Positions 1 through 6,658 are shown, counted from the first letter of the stretch. The stretch: 28,526 nucleotides of DNA from Acidimicrobiia bacterium (GCA_029863035.1 JAOTWH010000006.1:1-28526); one strand, 5' to 3'. Translations and numbers: made by a program. The notes: generated by a model from the letters alone, not told the origin.

Positions 1-390
1 CACGATCGTCCCACTGCGACCGACAACCGGGATGAACACTGTGGCTCCCCGCTCGTCCTCAACCGTGAAGGCGGCTCCGGCCGCAGCGGCCGCGATCACC
101 GTGGCATCTGGATGTGATTCCAGGCCTATGACCGCGCCGTTCGTTAGCAACACCGACACCCTGTCGTTCCCGGCGGCATCCAGGATGGCCTGAACAGTTG
201 CGGGTGACACGCCCTCGGCCACAGATTCGGCGACGGCAACTCCCGTGGCGACGCCCTGAGCAGCCTGCTCTGCATCGGCCAGGGCACCGTCGCGCGCTTG
301 TGATCTCACCGATAATGCGAGTGGGACGATGAAGGCGATAGCCACCATCGACGTAACGGCAGCAGCCACGAGGTTGAGGCGTTGTCTCAC
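1..390 (-). CDS. Sensor histidine kinase, N-terminal part (cut by the left window edge)
   Basis: Translating the minus strand from a GTG at 390 gives 130 codons open to the edge, beginning MRQRLNLVAAAVTSMVAIAF. Residues about 7-29 form one hydrophobic membrane segment, followed by an Ala-rich helical stretch and a small putative extracytoplasmic sensor region ending GRSGTIV at the edge. The GTG start overlaps the TGA of the upstream response-regulator gene in a GTGA tetranucleotide, so the two are translationally coupled. This is the usual order for an OmpR-type regulator and its kinase. The catalytic HisKA and HATPase domains would lie outside the window, so the kinase call is inferred from the membrane/sensor N-terminus and the gene pairing. 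The signal it senses cannot be read from this fragment. Confidence 0.75.
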   Translation of the reverse strand, partial: MRQRLNLVAAAVTSMVAIAFIVPLALSVRSQARDGALADAEQAAQGVATGVAVAESVAEGVSPATVQAILDAAGNDRVSVLLTNGAVIGLESHPDATVIAAAAAGAAFTVEDERGATVFIPVVGRSGTIV

Positions 391-1070
391 GCGTCCGGGT
401 CGACGAGCTTGACGCCAACGCCGTGGACCGTCCGGAGATAGCGCGGAGCGGCTGCGGTTTCGCCGAGTTTCCTCCGCAACCATGACAGATGGACGTCGAC
501 GGTCTTTTCGCCGCCTCCATAGGGCTGGCGCCACACCTCTGCCATGAGTTCTCGTTTGGAAACCACCGTGTCGGGACGTCCCGCCAGGAAGGCCAGGACG
601 TCGAACTCCTTCGGGCTCAGATCCAGCTCCTCGCCTGCCATGGTGGCGACCCGCCCAGCGACATCAACTCGCAGCGCCCCAACAACGATGGGGCCACCCT
701 CCACGTCGCCCGACGTACGCCGCAGCACCGCCCTAACTCGAGCCGTCAGTTGTTCCCCCGAGAAAGGCTTGACGAGGTAATCGTCGGCACCGGCGTTCAA
801 TGTGCCGACGATCTCGTCGTCATTGCCGCGGGCCGTCGCCACGATGATGGGGACCTCGCTCACAGCCCTGATCATCTTGAGCAGCTCGGCGCCGTCGAGG
901 TCCGGCAACCCAAGATCAAGGATCACTACATCCGGGCGATGGTCGACAACATGTTGCAGGCCTTCCATGGCCACAGCGACGGAGGCCACACCGTGCCCTT
1001 CGGCCGAAAGCACTCGGGCGATCAGCTCCCGGATGCGGACGTCGTCCTCGATGATCAGCACGTTGGCCAC
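387..1070 (-). CDS. OmpR/PhoB-family DNA-binding response regulator
   Basis: The protein has 227 residues. The receiver domain (about 1-118) shows the acidic pair D9/D10, the phospho-acceptor D52 in VILDLGLPD, T79 and K101 in LVKPF, all at expected positions. After a short linker, residues about 128-222 form a winged-helix Trans_reg_C domain (LSPKEFDVLAFLAGRP, then KTVDVHLSWLRRKLG and RTVHGVGVKL). The start is a GTG with no clear Shine-Dalgarno, so a leaderless message is possible. The gene ends in a GTGA overlap with the sensor kinase and is divergent from the redox-like operon beginning at 1172. It may control that operon; this is an inference from position only. Confidence 0.95.
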   Translation of the reverse strand: MANVLIIEDDVRIRELIARVLSAEGHGVASVAVAMEGLQHVVDHRPDVVILDLGLPDLDGAELLKMIRAVSEVPIIVATARGNDDEIVGTLNAGADDYLVKPFSGEQLTARVRAVLRRTSGDVEGGPIVVGALRVDVAGRVATMAGEELDLSPKEFDVLAFLAGRPDTVVSKRELMAEVWRQPYGGGEKTVDVHLSWLRRKLGETAAAPRYLRTVHGVGVKLVDPDA

Positions 1071-1100
1071 CGCGTCACGATAGGTGGTGGCTTAACACTC

Positions 1101-1130
1101 AACTTCAGTCTTAGGCATTCCATAACTTCA
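1101..1130. promoter_or_regulatory. Direct repeat in the divergent intergenic region (candidate operator)
   Basis: The heptamer AACTTCA occurs at 1101-1107 and again at 1124-1130 (TGAAGTT on the minus strand). The copies are 23 bases apart start to start, about two helical turns. OmpR/PhoB-family regulators commonly bind direct repeats at 11 or 22 base spacing, and the site lies between the response regulator gene and the divergent operon at 1172. No convincing -35/-10 pair was found on either strand here. Confidence 0.3.
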
Positions 1131-1171
1131 CCTTGGGGTCTCGATACACAGGGGCGTGCGACAATTGGGGG

Positions 1172-1756
1172 GTGAAGAGATCAGCGATAGTCGGTGCGTG
1201 GCTGGTGGCAACCGCTTTGGCGGTCGGCATCGGGATCGGGGCTGTGCAACTTGCCGGCGCCCAGGTGACCGACGACCCCGTTCATCCTCTGTCGGCGGAT
1301 GAGGTCCCAACCAAGCCATCGCAGGCGCAAGTCACCGTCCCCCTTCCGACCACAACAACCGTTCCGCCGTCGACGACTGTGCCCGGGTCGTCGCCAACGA
1401 CGACGCAGGCTGGGGCGCCTGCAACGACCGCCCCAAATACTCCGTCGACGACGGTGCCTGGGACGGCCTCAACCACCTCGACGGTGCCTTCTACCACGCC
1501 TTCGACAACGGCCGCTCCCCAATCCCAGGTCACGGTGTACCAGCTCGTTGGGGGGTCTGTGGCGATCGAATCCTCGCCCGGCGTCGTCAATCTGGTGTGG
1601 GCAACGCCCAACGCCGGATTCAGCGTGGAGGTCGAATCTGGCGGGCCGAACGAGGTCCAGGTCGACTTCGAGAGCGGCTCTCACAAGTCCAAGTTCAGAG
1701 CCAGTTGGTCTGGCGGAGTGCTCGATATCGAACAACGCGAGGAGGCCGACGATTAA
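1172..1756 (+). CDS. Exported protein with Thr/Pro/Ser-rich linker and small C-terminal domain, function unknown
   Basis: The protein has 194 residues from GTG 1172. An in-frame TTG at 1133 would add 13 residues but spoils the signal sequence, so GTG is preferred. Residues about 3-30 form a signal peptide or anchor (SAIVGAWLVATALAVGIGIG, ending AGAQV). Residues about 50-120 are a low-complexity linker dominated by Thr, Pro, Ser and Val, with PSTTVPG appearing twice. The last 65 residues form a compact, probably beta-rich domain (VNLVWATPNAGFSVEVESGG) with an acidic end. I do not recognise the family. It is the first gene of the operon that ends with ApbE and a ferric-reductase-like protein. 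Its stop TAA shares one base with the next gene's putative ATT start. Confidence 0.8.
   Translation: MKRSAIVGAWLVATALAVGIGIGAVQLAGAQVTDDPVHPLSADEVPTKPSQAQVTVPLPTTTTVPPSTTVPGSSPTTTQAGAPATTAPNTPSTTVPGTASTTSTVPSTTPSTTAAPQSQVTVYQLVGGSVAIESSPGVVNLVWATPNAGFSVEVESGGPNEVQVDFESGSHKSKFRASWSGGVLDIEQREEADD
1739..1745 (+). promoter_or_regulatory. Shine-Dalgarno that selects a putative ATT start
   Basis: GAGGAGG lies six bases before ATT at 1752-1754. That ATT overlaps the stop codon (TAA 1754-1756) of the preceding gene. No ATG, GTG or TTG occurs in the right frame between a TTG about 200 bases upstream and a TTG inside the membrane segment downstream. Confidence 0.55.
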
Positions 1757-2312
1757 CTCGAAGACGCCCACCAAAGGTAATCGGAGTTCGAAACGGCGTC
1801 TGCCGTTCACGCCGTCGTTCCTGATCGGGTTGCTGCTGGTTCCTGCTTCGGCGGTTGCCGCCAACGTGCTGATCGCCTCAACCCCGGCCGAGCCAGAGCT
1901 TCAGGTTCAGGCATTTCCCGAGGCCCTGGTCGACTACTACACGCCTGGGCCGAACGCTGCCCCGGTCGAGGCGACGGCACCTACCACGGCTCCGACCGAG
2001 GCCACCGATGCGGACCTGGCGTTGGCTTGCGGCTCCGAAGGTCTCGCCCTCGTCGAGAAAGAGGCAGCCGAGACCACCTCGGATATCGAGGTGGCTGCAC
2101 TCGCCGCGTTGCGGACGATTTGTCAAGAAGTTGGCATTCCGCTGCCATTGCCGCCCGAGCTTCCGCCCATCATCCAGACCGTCACGATTCAAGCTGCGGG
2201 TGGCAGCGCGGCTTCTGCCGTGACCGCGTCGCAGGAGAGCGATGCAGATCATGACGACCACGACGGCGAGGAAGAGCACGAGGAAGAGCACGAGGAAGAA
2301 GACGATGACTGA
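1752..2312 (+). CDS. Membrane-anchored protein with His/Asp/Glu-rich C-terminal tail; probable ATT start
   Basis: The protein has 186 residues if it starts at ATT 1752. A basic N-terminus (NRSSKRRLPF) precedes one hydrophobic segment (FLIGLLLVPASAVAANVLIA, about residues 24-43), which is a signal anchor or signal peptide. Then come an Ala/Pro/Thr-rich stretch, a central helical region with two cysteines (LACGSEG and TICQEVG, possibly a disulfide), and a proline patch. The extreme tail has three HEEE-type units among Asp residues, which could bind metal ions. No known family is recognised. The gene is translationally coupled to the one before it. A metal-handling role next to a ferric-reductase-like protein is speculative. 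Confidence 0.72.
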   Translation: MNSKTPTKGNRSSKRRLPFTPSFLIGLLLVPASAVAANVLIASTPAEPELQVQAFPEALVDYYTPGPNAAPVEATAPTTAPTEATDADLALACGSEGLALVEKEAAETTSDIEVAALAALRTICQEVGIPLPLPPELPPIIQTVTIQAAGGSAASAVTASQESDADHDDHDGEEEHEEEHEEEDDD

Positions 2313-2374
2313 CGGCGCGATCTCCAACGAGTGCGCCGAGGCTTCGTCTCAACCCACGAGGCTCTGAGATCTCC

Positions 2375-2770
2375 ATGCCGAAGAAGAACCTCGACATCGG
2401 GCCTCTGGTGGTGGCCATCACCGTGGCTCTGATCGGCGGCCTGCCGCTGGTTTGGCTGTTATCGAGTACCGACTCGCCAGCCCCGGTGTCTGCGGTCGCA
2501 TCGATTCCGGTTGAAACCACCATCTCTGACCATGGCCGGGTCAGCATGCAACTCGCTGCCCCCGAACCCGAGGTAGAGAGCGCCGATCTTCACCCTGCCG
2601 TCGTCCGGGTACTTCAGTCGAAAGGGCTGGCTCAATCCGTTGGGCGCAAACGACTCGAGTCACTATTGGCTGAGTCCGTGCTCGATGTCCTCATCTCTAA
2701 CGATGTAGTGCTGACAGTTCCCGATGGTGGCGAATTTGACCAGTCACAGCCGCCGGCGGGACTCGAATGA
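2375..2770 (+). CDS. Small single-pass membrane protein, function unknown
   Basis: The protein has 131 residues. It begins MPKKNLDIGPLVVAITVALI, a short basic N-terminus followed by a membrane segment at about 9-29, then a mostly helical extracytoplasmic part. Residues about 73-110 (LHPAVVRVLQSKGLAQSVGR onward) contain a helix rich in Leu and Ser, followed by a Pro/Gln-rich end. I recognise no domain. A 62-base gap with a 6-bp inverted repeat (CGGCGC 2313-2318 and GCGCCG 2333-2338) separates it from the preceding gene. Its stop overlaps the next start in an ATGA, so it is co-translated with the following gene and belongs to the same operon as apbE. Confidence 0.8.
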   Translation: MPKKNLDIGPLVVAITVALIGGLPLVWLLSSTDSPAPVSAVASIPVETTISDHGRVSMQLAAPEPEVESADLHPAVVRVLQSKGLAQSVGRKRLESLLAESVLDVLISNDVVLTVPDGGEFDQSQPPAGLE

Positions 2771-3111
2771 TCCTCAAGCGACTCTTTCCGACTCGTTGGG
2801 CGCGGATCACAGCCTGGACCGGTGCCGCCATCACCTGGGTTGTGACGGTGTTGGCCACTCAAACGGTCGCTTCCTCTTCCGCCGAGCCGGCCACCCTTGA
2901 TATCGCCCCACCGGAAGATCCAGCGCTCTCACAGGTCACCCAGCCGATCGAAGTGATCCCCACACCTCCCGAGGACGGACTGCTGATTATCCGATTCACG
3001 CCGGCGCCTCCGCCTCCTCGCCGGGTGATAACCCAGACTTTGGTCGTGGGTGGAGGGGGCGCTTCGGCACCCCCTGGCCAGAACACCACAGTGCAGAGCG
3101 CAGGCTCATGA
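2767..3111 (+). CDS. Small membrane-anchored Pro-rich protein, function unknown
   Basis: The protein has 114 residues. A basic N-terminus (MILKRLFPTRWAR) precedes one membrane segment (ITAWTGAAITWVVTVLATQT, about 14-33). The remainder is extracytoplasmic, Pro-rich and unstructured-looking, with a PAPPPPRR patch, a short hydrophobic strand (VITQTLVVGGGG) and a Gly/Ser end. No flavinylation motif (Asp-x-x-Thr-Gly-Ala-Thr type) is present, although the next gene encodes an FMN transferase. It overlaps the neighbours on both sides by ATGA, so expression is tightly coupled to apbE. I recognise no family. Confidence 0.8.
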   Translation: MILKRLFPTRWARITAWTGAAITWVVTVLATQTVASSSAEPATLDIAPPEDPALSQVTQPIEVIPTPPEDGLLIIRFTPAPPPPRRVITQTLVVGGGGASAPPGQNTTVQSAGS

Positions 3112-3956
3112 TCGGAACTACGTTCCGCGCCATGGGCACCGACGTCGCCATCGTCACAGCAGACGACCCGGCGACAGAAGCCACTAGGGAACTATTCCAA
3201 CGAGTCGAGGCCCGGTGCAGTCGTTTCCGAGAGGACAGCGAGCTCACTGCCATCAATATGGCTGCTGGTGATCATGTCGAGCTCTCCCCTTTCATGGAGA
3301 AGCTCCTCGCTATTGCAGCTGAGCTGCGTGATCGCACCGGTGGGCTGGTTGACGCTGGCCTGGGCGGTGCGGTAGCGGCCTGGGGATACGATCGAACGTT
3401 CGAAGAGGTCGTCGATCGCGACACGGCACCCACCGCCCTTCTCGACCATCCCAACTGGCACCTAGATGGGCATACCCTGATACGAGAACCCAGCGTGGCC
3501 ATGGACCTCGGCGGCATCGCCAAGGGATGGACATGCGACCGGGCGGTAGAACAGGGCCTAGCCGTGATGGTCTCGGCCGGTGGCGATGTGCGCTCTGCCG
3601 ATTCCGACACGCAAGTCGAGATCATGGATCCATGGGATGGCATCGCGGCTGTGGTGCCGCTGGGAGTGGGGGCACTCGCCACCAGTTCCATCACTCGCCG
3701 CCGCTGGCAGGTCGGCGAGACCGCTGCCCACCACCTCATCGACCCCAGAACCTTGGCTCCGGCAGTGACGCCGGTGCTCAGTGCTTCGGTGGTGGCACCA
3801 ACTGCCGTCGAGGCCGAGGCCGGCGCCAAAGCGGTGCTCCTGCAGGGTGCTGACGGTCTCGCCTGGGCAGCCACTCAGCCTTGGATCGAGGGTGCGCTCG
3901 TCGTGTGGCAAGACGGCAGTGTCTATGCCACGACCGGGATGGAGATAGCGGCATGA
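3108..3956 (+). CDS. apbE: FAD:protein FMN transferase ApbE
   Basis: The protein has 282 residues, slightly short for the family. ApbE transfers FMN from FAD through a phosphoester bond to a Thr/Ser of target redox proteins, using magnesium. Family signatures are present: AMGTD near the N-terminus (residues 8-12), DLGGIAKGW starting at D133, a glycine-rich SAGGD segment, and HHLIDPRT at 208-215 with the conserved Asp. There is no signal peptide or lipobox: the conserved domain begins within ten residues of the start, and no in-frame start lies upstream. Many characterised ApbE proteins act outside the cytoplasm, so this one may flavinylate its substrate in the cytoplasm or before export. It overlaps both neighbours by ATGA. 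No canonical FMN_bind substrate lies in the window. Confidence 0.93.
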   Translation: MIGTTFRAMGTDVAIVTADDPATEATRELFQRVEARCSRFREDSELTAINMAAGDHVELSPFMEKLLAIAAELRDRTGGLVDAGLGGAVAAWGYDRTFEEVVDRDTAPTALLDHPNWHLDGHTLIREPSVAMDLGGIAKGWTCDRAVEQGLAVMVSAGGDVRSADSDTQVEIMDPWDGIAAVVPLGVGALATSSITRRRWQVGETAAHHLIDPRTLAPAVTPVLSASVVAPTAVEAEAGAKAVLLQGADGLAWAATQPWIEGALVVWQDGSVYATTGMEIAA

Positions 3957-4549
3957 TCGATATCAACTTTGAGTGGCTTCTTATCAGGGGTTCGGGAATC
4001 GTGGCGTTCGCGCTGCTGGCGGCGTCGAGCATCTGGGGCCTACTGCTGTCGAGCAAGCTCTTGGGAAGAAGAGTCGGAGCCAAGCCGCTCACCTGGGTTC
4101 ATGAAGCACTCGGCATCGGCGCCCTGCTGGCGACAGGGCTGCATATGGCGGCTCTGGTTGCCGATAACTACTTCTTCTACGGGCCGCGAGAGCTGCTGTT
4201 ACCGGGCGCATCGACCTACCGACCCCTGGCGGTGGCATGGGGCGTCGTCGCCTTCTATGCCCTGTTCCTTGTTACCGCGTCGTTCTACGTTCGTCCGCTA
4301 ATCGGGCAGACCGTCTGGAAGGCGATCCATTACCTGTCCTTCGGAACCTTCCTGGCCGCTGGCATCCATGGGATTACCGCCGGCGCCGACACCACCAACC
4401 CCGCGGTGATGTCCATGTACGTGGGCAGTTTCGCCATCGTGACTCTGCTGGTGGTGTTTCGTGCGGACAAGGACGAAGCCGAGGCCGCCGCCCCAAGGCG
4501 GCCGAGCCGACCCCGCGCCGAGGCGAGCACCGCAGAAGGTCGTCCCTAG
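3953..4549 (+). CDS. Ferric-reductase-like transmembrane protein (bis-heme b type)
   Basis: The protein has 198 residues from ATG 3953, which overlaps the apbE stop (ATGA). A longer reading from 3881 would only read through apbE in another frame. There are about five membrane segments (approximately 13-33, 49-71, 90-112, 122-142 and 150-170). Histidines H50 and H64 lie in one segment and H126 and H139 in another. This paired 14/13 spacing is the hallmark of two stacked b-hemes in ferric-reductase-like and NADPH-oxidase-like membrane domains. There is no FAD/NAD reductase domain, only a basic/Ala-rich cytoplasmic tail. Coupling to ApbE matches known gene sets in which a heme membrane protein passes electrons to or from covalently bound FMN, but the flavin carrier is not evident here. 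Confidence 0.85.
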   Translation: MIDINFEWLLIRGSGIVAFALLAASSIWGLLLSSKLLGRRVGAKPLTWVHEALGIGALLATGLHMAALVADNYFFYGPRELLLPGASTYRPLAVAWGVVAFYALFLVTASFYVRPLIGQTVWKAIHYLSFGTFLAAGIHGITAGADTTNPAVMSMYVGSFAIVTLLVVFRADKDEAEAAAPRRPSRPRAEASTAEGRP

Positions 4550-4553
4550 CCGA

Positions 4554-4573
4554 GGCTGTTGAGCGAAACAGCC
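4554..4573 (+). terminator. Hairpin just after the redox operon (weak terminator or processing site)
   Basis: GGCTGTT (4554-4560) and AACAGCC (4567-4573) form a perfect 7-bp stem with a 6-base loop, starting five bases after the stop of the ferric-reductase-like gene. There is no T-run, so it is not a textbook intrinsic terminator. Confidence 0.4.
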
Positions 4574-4582
4574 GATCCAGTG

Positions 4583-4655
4583 GGTGATCACCGAGTCGGG
4601 ATGGGCTCGCTTGTACTGCCGAATTCCTCTGGCCCGAGCTTTGCCCGTTGGGCAA
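4583..4655. promoter_or_regulatory. Perfect 10-bp palindrome and a hairpin upstream of the RDD gene
   Basis: GGTGATCACC at 4583-4592 is a perfect palindrome, typical of a dimeric repressor half-site pair. TTGCCC (4641-4646) and GGGCAA (4650-4655) form a 6-bp stem with a three-base loop, ending 15 bases before the Shine-Dalgarno of the RDD gene. Both lie in the 132-base gap between the redox operon and the RDD gene and could regulate the latter. No clear promoter hexamers were identified. Confidence 0.3.
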
Positions 4656-4681
4656 GATGGGGATGGTGAAGGGAGATTCGG

Positions 4682-5194
4682 ATGAGCATCCGCATGGACC
4701 CCGACACAAAGCAGGTAGTGATTGAGGGCGAGGGGGCCGATCTGTGGCGACGCGTCACCGGACGGCTAGCCGACTTGGCATTGTGGGCAGTGCTACTTCT
4801 CTTGCTAGCGGCGTTCACCGGATCTGACGCCGGTGACGAGATGATCTACCCGGTCTGGTTCTACCCCGCTGTGGCTTTGGCACCGATCACGTACGAGGCC
4901 GTCACTGTGCGCTGGCGACACGGCCAAACGCTCGGCAAAACCTGGGCCGGGACTCGTGTAATCACGCTTTCAGGCGATACTCCGGGATTGATGCGAGCCA
5001 CCGTTCGAGCTGCTTTGACGTGGCCATTCGTGGTGATCGCAACAGATGATCAACTCGGCGCAATGCTGCAGATTCCGGCCATTGTCGTTTTCGCCGCGAT
5101 ATTCGCAGTGGCGGTGGTGAATCCTCGGCGTCGGGGTCTGCATGACCTGGCCGCCGGGACGATCGTCATCGCAGCTTCTACTCGACAAGCCTGA
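4682..5194 (+). CDS. RDD-family membrane protein
   Basis: The protein has 170 residues. The start ATG follows GGGAG (4671-4675) at six bases. RDD family features are clear: RRVTGRLADLALW with the Arg/Asp pattern at the start of the first membrane segment, GQTLGKTWAGTRVI in the loop after the second, and NPRRRGLHDLAAGTIVI near the C-terminus. About three to four membrane segments are predicted. RDD proteins are poorly understood membrane proteins, some linked to ion exchange or to ligand or solute transport; nothing here narrows the function. The 3' end overlaps the convergent gene at 5178 by 17 bases. Confidence 0.88.
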   Translation: MSIRMDPDTKQVVIEGEGADLWRRVTGRLADLALWAVLLLLLAAFTGSDAGDEMIYPVWFYPAVALAPITYEAVTVRWRHGQTLGKTWAGTRVITLSGDTPGLMRATVRAALTWPFVVIATDDQLGAMLQIPAIVVFAAIFAVAVVNPRRRGLHDLAAGTIVIAASTRQA

Positions 5195-5618
5195 CGAAGC
5201 AGTACACCCCTTCGAAGACTCCGAAGGCGGGCCACATTCCCCAGACGAGAACCCAGTAGAACACGGTGTTCTCTCGGAACCTCAGGTCGCGGTCCCAGAT
5301 GAATATCGTGATCGCCGTGTACCAGAACGGCACCGACGCAGCCAGAGCCAGCAGGAACCCCCAACGCTTGCCCAGCATCATGCCGATGCTGCCTGCTATC
5401 TGGAGCGGTGCCCAGAAGAACGGATCCGCCCAGGCGTAGCCCTGGTTGTAAGCGAAATAGGCCTTGGGGTCGGTGGCGCTGGGTTCGCCGCCGTAAACAT
5501 TCTTGATTGTCCACTCACTGCGGGGGTGGATCGCGGCAACGACCTGCAGGCTCGCCAGCAGAAGAATGAGAACAAGCCCGGTGATGGCGACGATCCAGGT
5601 GAGCGCCGTTACTTCCAC
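5178..5618 (-). CDS. Four-pass membrane protein, function unknown
   Basis: The protein has 146 residues. Start GTG 5618 is preceded by GAGGAGG at five bases, a strong site. Hydrophobic segments lie at about 6-30, 66-84, 88-110 and 122-142. The loop after the first segment is polar and aromatic (WTIKNVYGGEPSATDPKAYF, then YNQGYAWADPFFW), and short charged loops (WDRDLRFREN) link the later segments. I recognise no family. It lies 13 bases downstream of another unknown membrane protein (5632-6138) on the same strand, so the two probably form a two-gene operon. The end overlaps the convergent RDD gene. Confidence 0.8.
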   Translation of the reverse strand: MEVTALTWIVAITGLVLILLLASLQVVAAIHPRSEWTIKNVYGGEPSATDPKAYFAYNQGYAWADPFFWAPLQIAGSIGMMLGKRWGFLLALAASVPFWYTAITIFIWDRDLRFRENTVFYWVLVWGMWPAFGVFEGVYCFVRLVE

Positions 5619-5631
5619 GCCGGCCTCCTCT

Positions 5632-6138
5632 TCACGACGAAAGTGCGACCGCGGCTGCGATGATCGTGATCAACCCCGTCACGCCCCACAGAGGGAGGAA
5701 CATGTAGGCGGCCTTAACGGAACTGGGGGTGCCGATCCTCAGCCCGCGCCTTTGCATCTCGAGCCGAGCCAGGACACCGCGCCCTCCGAAGTACGCGTAC
5801 ACCGCTCCCCCCACCAGTCCGAAGTAGGTCCACACCGAGGCGTCCAAAATGAGCAGTATCCCGGCAACGAGAAGGGTCCACAGCGTGAATGTGTCCCACA
5901 GTGCCTCGGCCCGGATGTCGGCCCAATACACCGGCTCAACTTCGTCCTTCGCCTCGGTCAAGCCCAGCCGGACCGCCGTCTCTGGTGCCGACCACGAAAC
6001 GGTCTGCCCACCCCAGGCCAGCAGCGACAGCACAACGACCACGATGCCCCAGGCGACTCCCATTTGGGTCCATGGTTTCAACCAGGGCTCTACAGCGATA
6101 GGGACATAGGTCACAGTGCTTTCGACCCTGGTGGTCAA
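5632..6138 (-). CDS. Multi-pass membrane protein, function unknown
   Basis: The protein has 168 residues from TTG 6138, preceded by GAGGGG at about eight bases. An internal GTG (residue 9) or ATG (residue 26) are alternatives. Membrane segments are predicted at about 28-47, 82-98, 100-117 and 145-165. An acidic soluble loop (LGLTEAKDEVEPVYWADIR) sits between the first and second, and a basic loop (RLEMQRRGLRIG) before the last. No family is recognised. It is the first gene of a probable pair with 5178-5618, and is divergent from the PH-like gene at 6182 with only 43 bases between starts. Confidence 0.78.
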   Translation of the reverse strand: MTTRVESTVTYVPIAVEPWLKPWTQMGVAWGIVVVVLSLLAWGGQTVSWSAPETAVRLGLTEAKDEVEPVYWADIRAEALWDTFTLWTLLVAGILLILDASVWTYFGLVGGAVYAYFGGRGVLARLEMQRRGLRIGTPSSVKAAYMFLPLWGVTGLITIIAAAVALSS

Positions 6139-6181
6139 TTGGCCGACCCCTCAACATGACTCAGTGTCGAGCGAAGTATCC

Positions 6182-6658
6182 ATGGAATACCGACATACTC
6201 AATACGCGCGTCTGGGATGGTGGCTCATCGCCGCGGCGCTAGTGGCGGCGGGTTTGGCCGTTGAGGCCTTGTTCGACGGGCCAGTGCTGTTGGCGGCAGC
6301 TGCTATCGCTGTCGTCGCTGGGCCATTCATCGCGGCGCTCAGTCGCTTAACGGTGGACGTGGATGAAAGTTCACTGAGGGCGTGGTACGGGTGGGGCTGG
6401 CCCCGCAAGACGCTTCACCTCAGTGCAGCCCAATCAGCTCGGGCCGTTCGCAACCGCTGGTGGTATGGATTCGGGATCTTTTGGATGCCGCATGGCACCG
6501 TGTGGAACGTATGGGGCCTGGAGGCCATCGAGATTGGGCTGGCGAGCGGTCGAGTGCTCCGTGTCGGTACCGACGAACCCGAGGCTCTGCTTGCCGCGCT
6601 TCAAGGGCGTGTCCCAGTCAGCCAAGCCGCATCGGACGAGGGTCAACCGCCTACTTGA
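6182..6658 (+). CDS. Two-pass membrane protein with a PH-like cytoplasmic domain
   Basis: The protein has 158 residues from ATG 6182. A longer reading from 6116 overlaps the divergent gene and adds no conserved-looking sequence. Two adjacent hydrophobic segments (about 10-32 and 33-52) form a hairpin. A roughly 90-residue beta-strand-rich domain follows (LTVDVDESSLRAWYGWGWPR through VLRVGTDEPEALLAALQG). The segment ending LRVGTDEPEALLAAL is the usual close of bacterial PH-like (bPH/DUF3093-like) membrane proteins, where a last helix follows a strand carrying TDEP. Family membership is a fold-level judgement. It overlaps the convergent typA gene by eight bases. Confidence 0.75.
   Translation: MEYRHTQYARLGWWLIAAALVAAGLAVEALFDGPVLLAAAAIAVVAGPFIAALSRLTVDVDESSLRAWYGWGWPRKTLHLSAAQSARAVRNRWWYGFGIFWMPHGTVWNVWGLEAIEIGLASGRVLRVGTDEPEALLAALQGRVPVSQAASDEGQPPT

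Noticed and set aside
489..1175. Long plus-strand reading frame opposite the response regulator
   Set aside because: It is antisense to a clear OmpR-family gene, and its product has no domain or signal.
1330..1520. Repetitive ACG/CCG triplets as a possible CRISPR or satellite
   Set aside because: The repeats follow codon phase and encode a Thr/Pro/Ser/Val linker; there is no spacer structure.
1299..1751. Long upstream extension of the gene at 1752
   Set aside because: It is an Arg/Pro-rich out-of-frame reading of the Thr/Pro linker of the preceding gene and has no coding character.
2313..2338. 6-bp inverted repeat after the His/acidic protein gene as a terminator
   Set aside because: It has a 14-base loop, no T-run and lies inside an apparent operon. 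It is mentioned only under the next gene.
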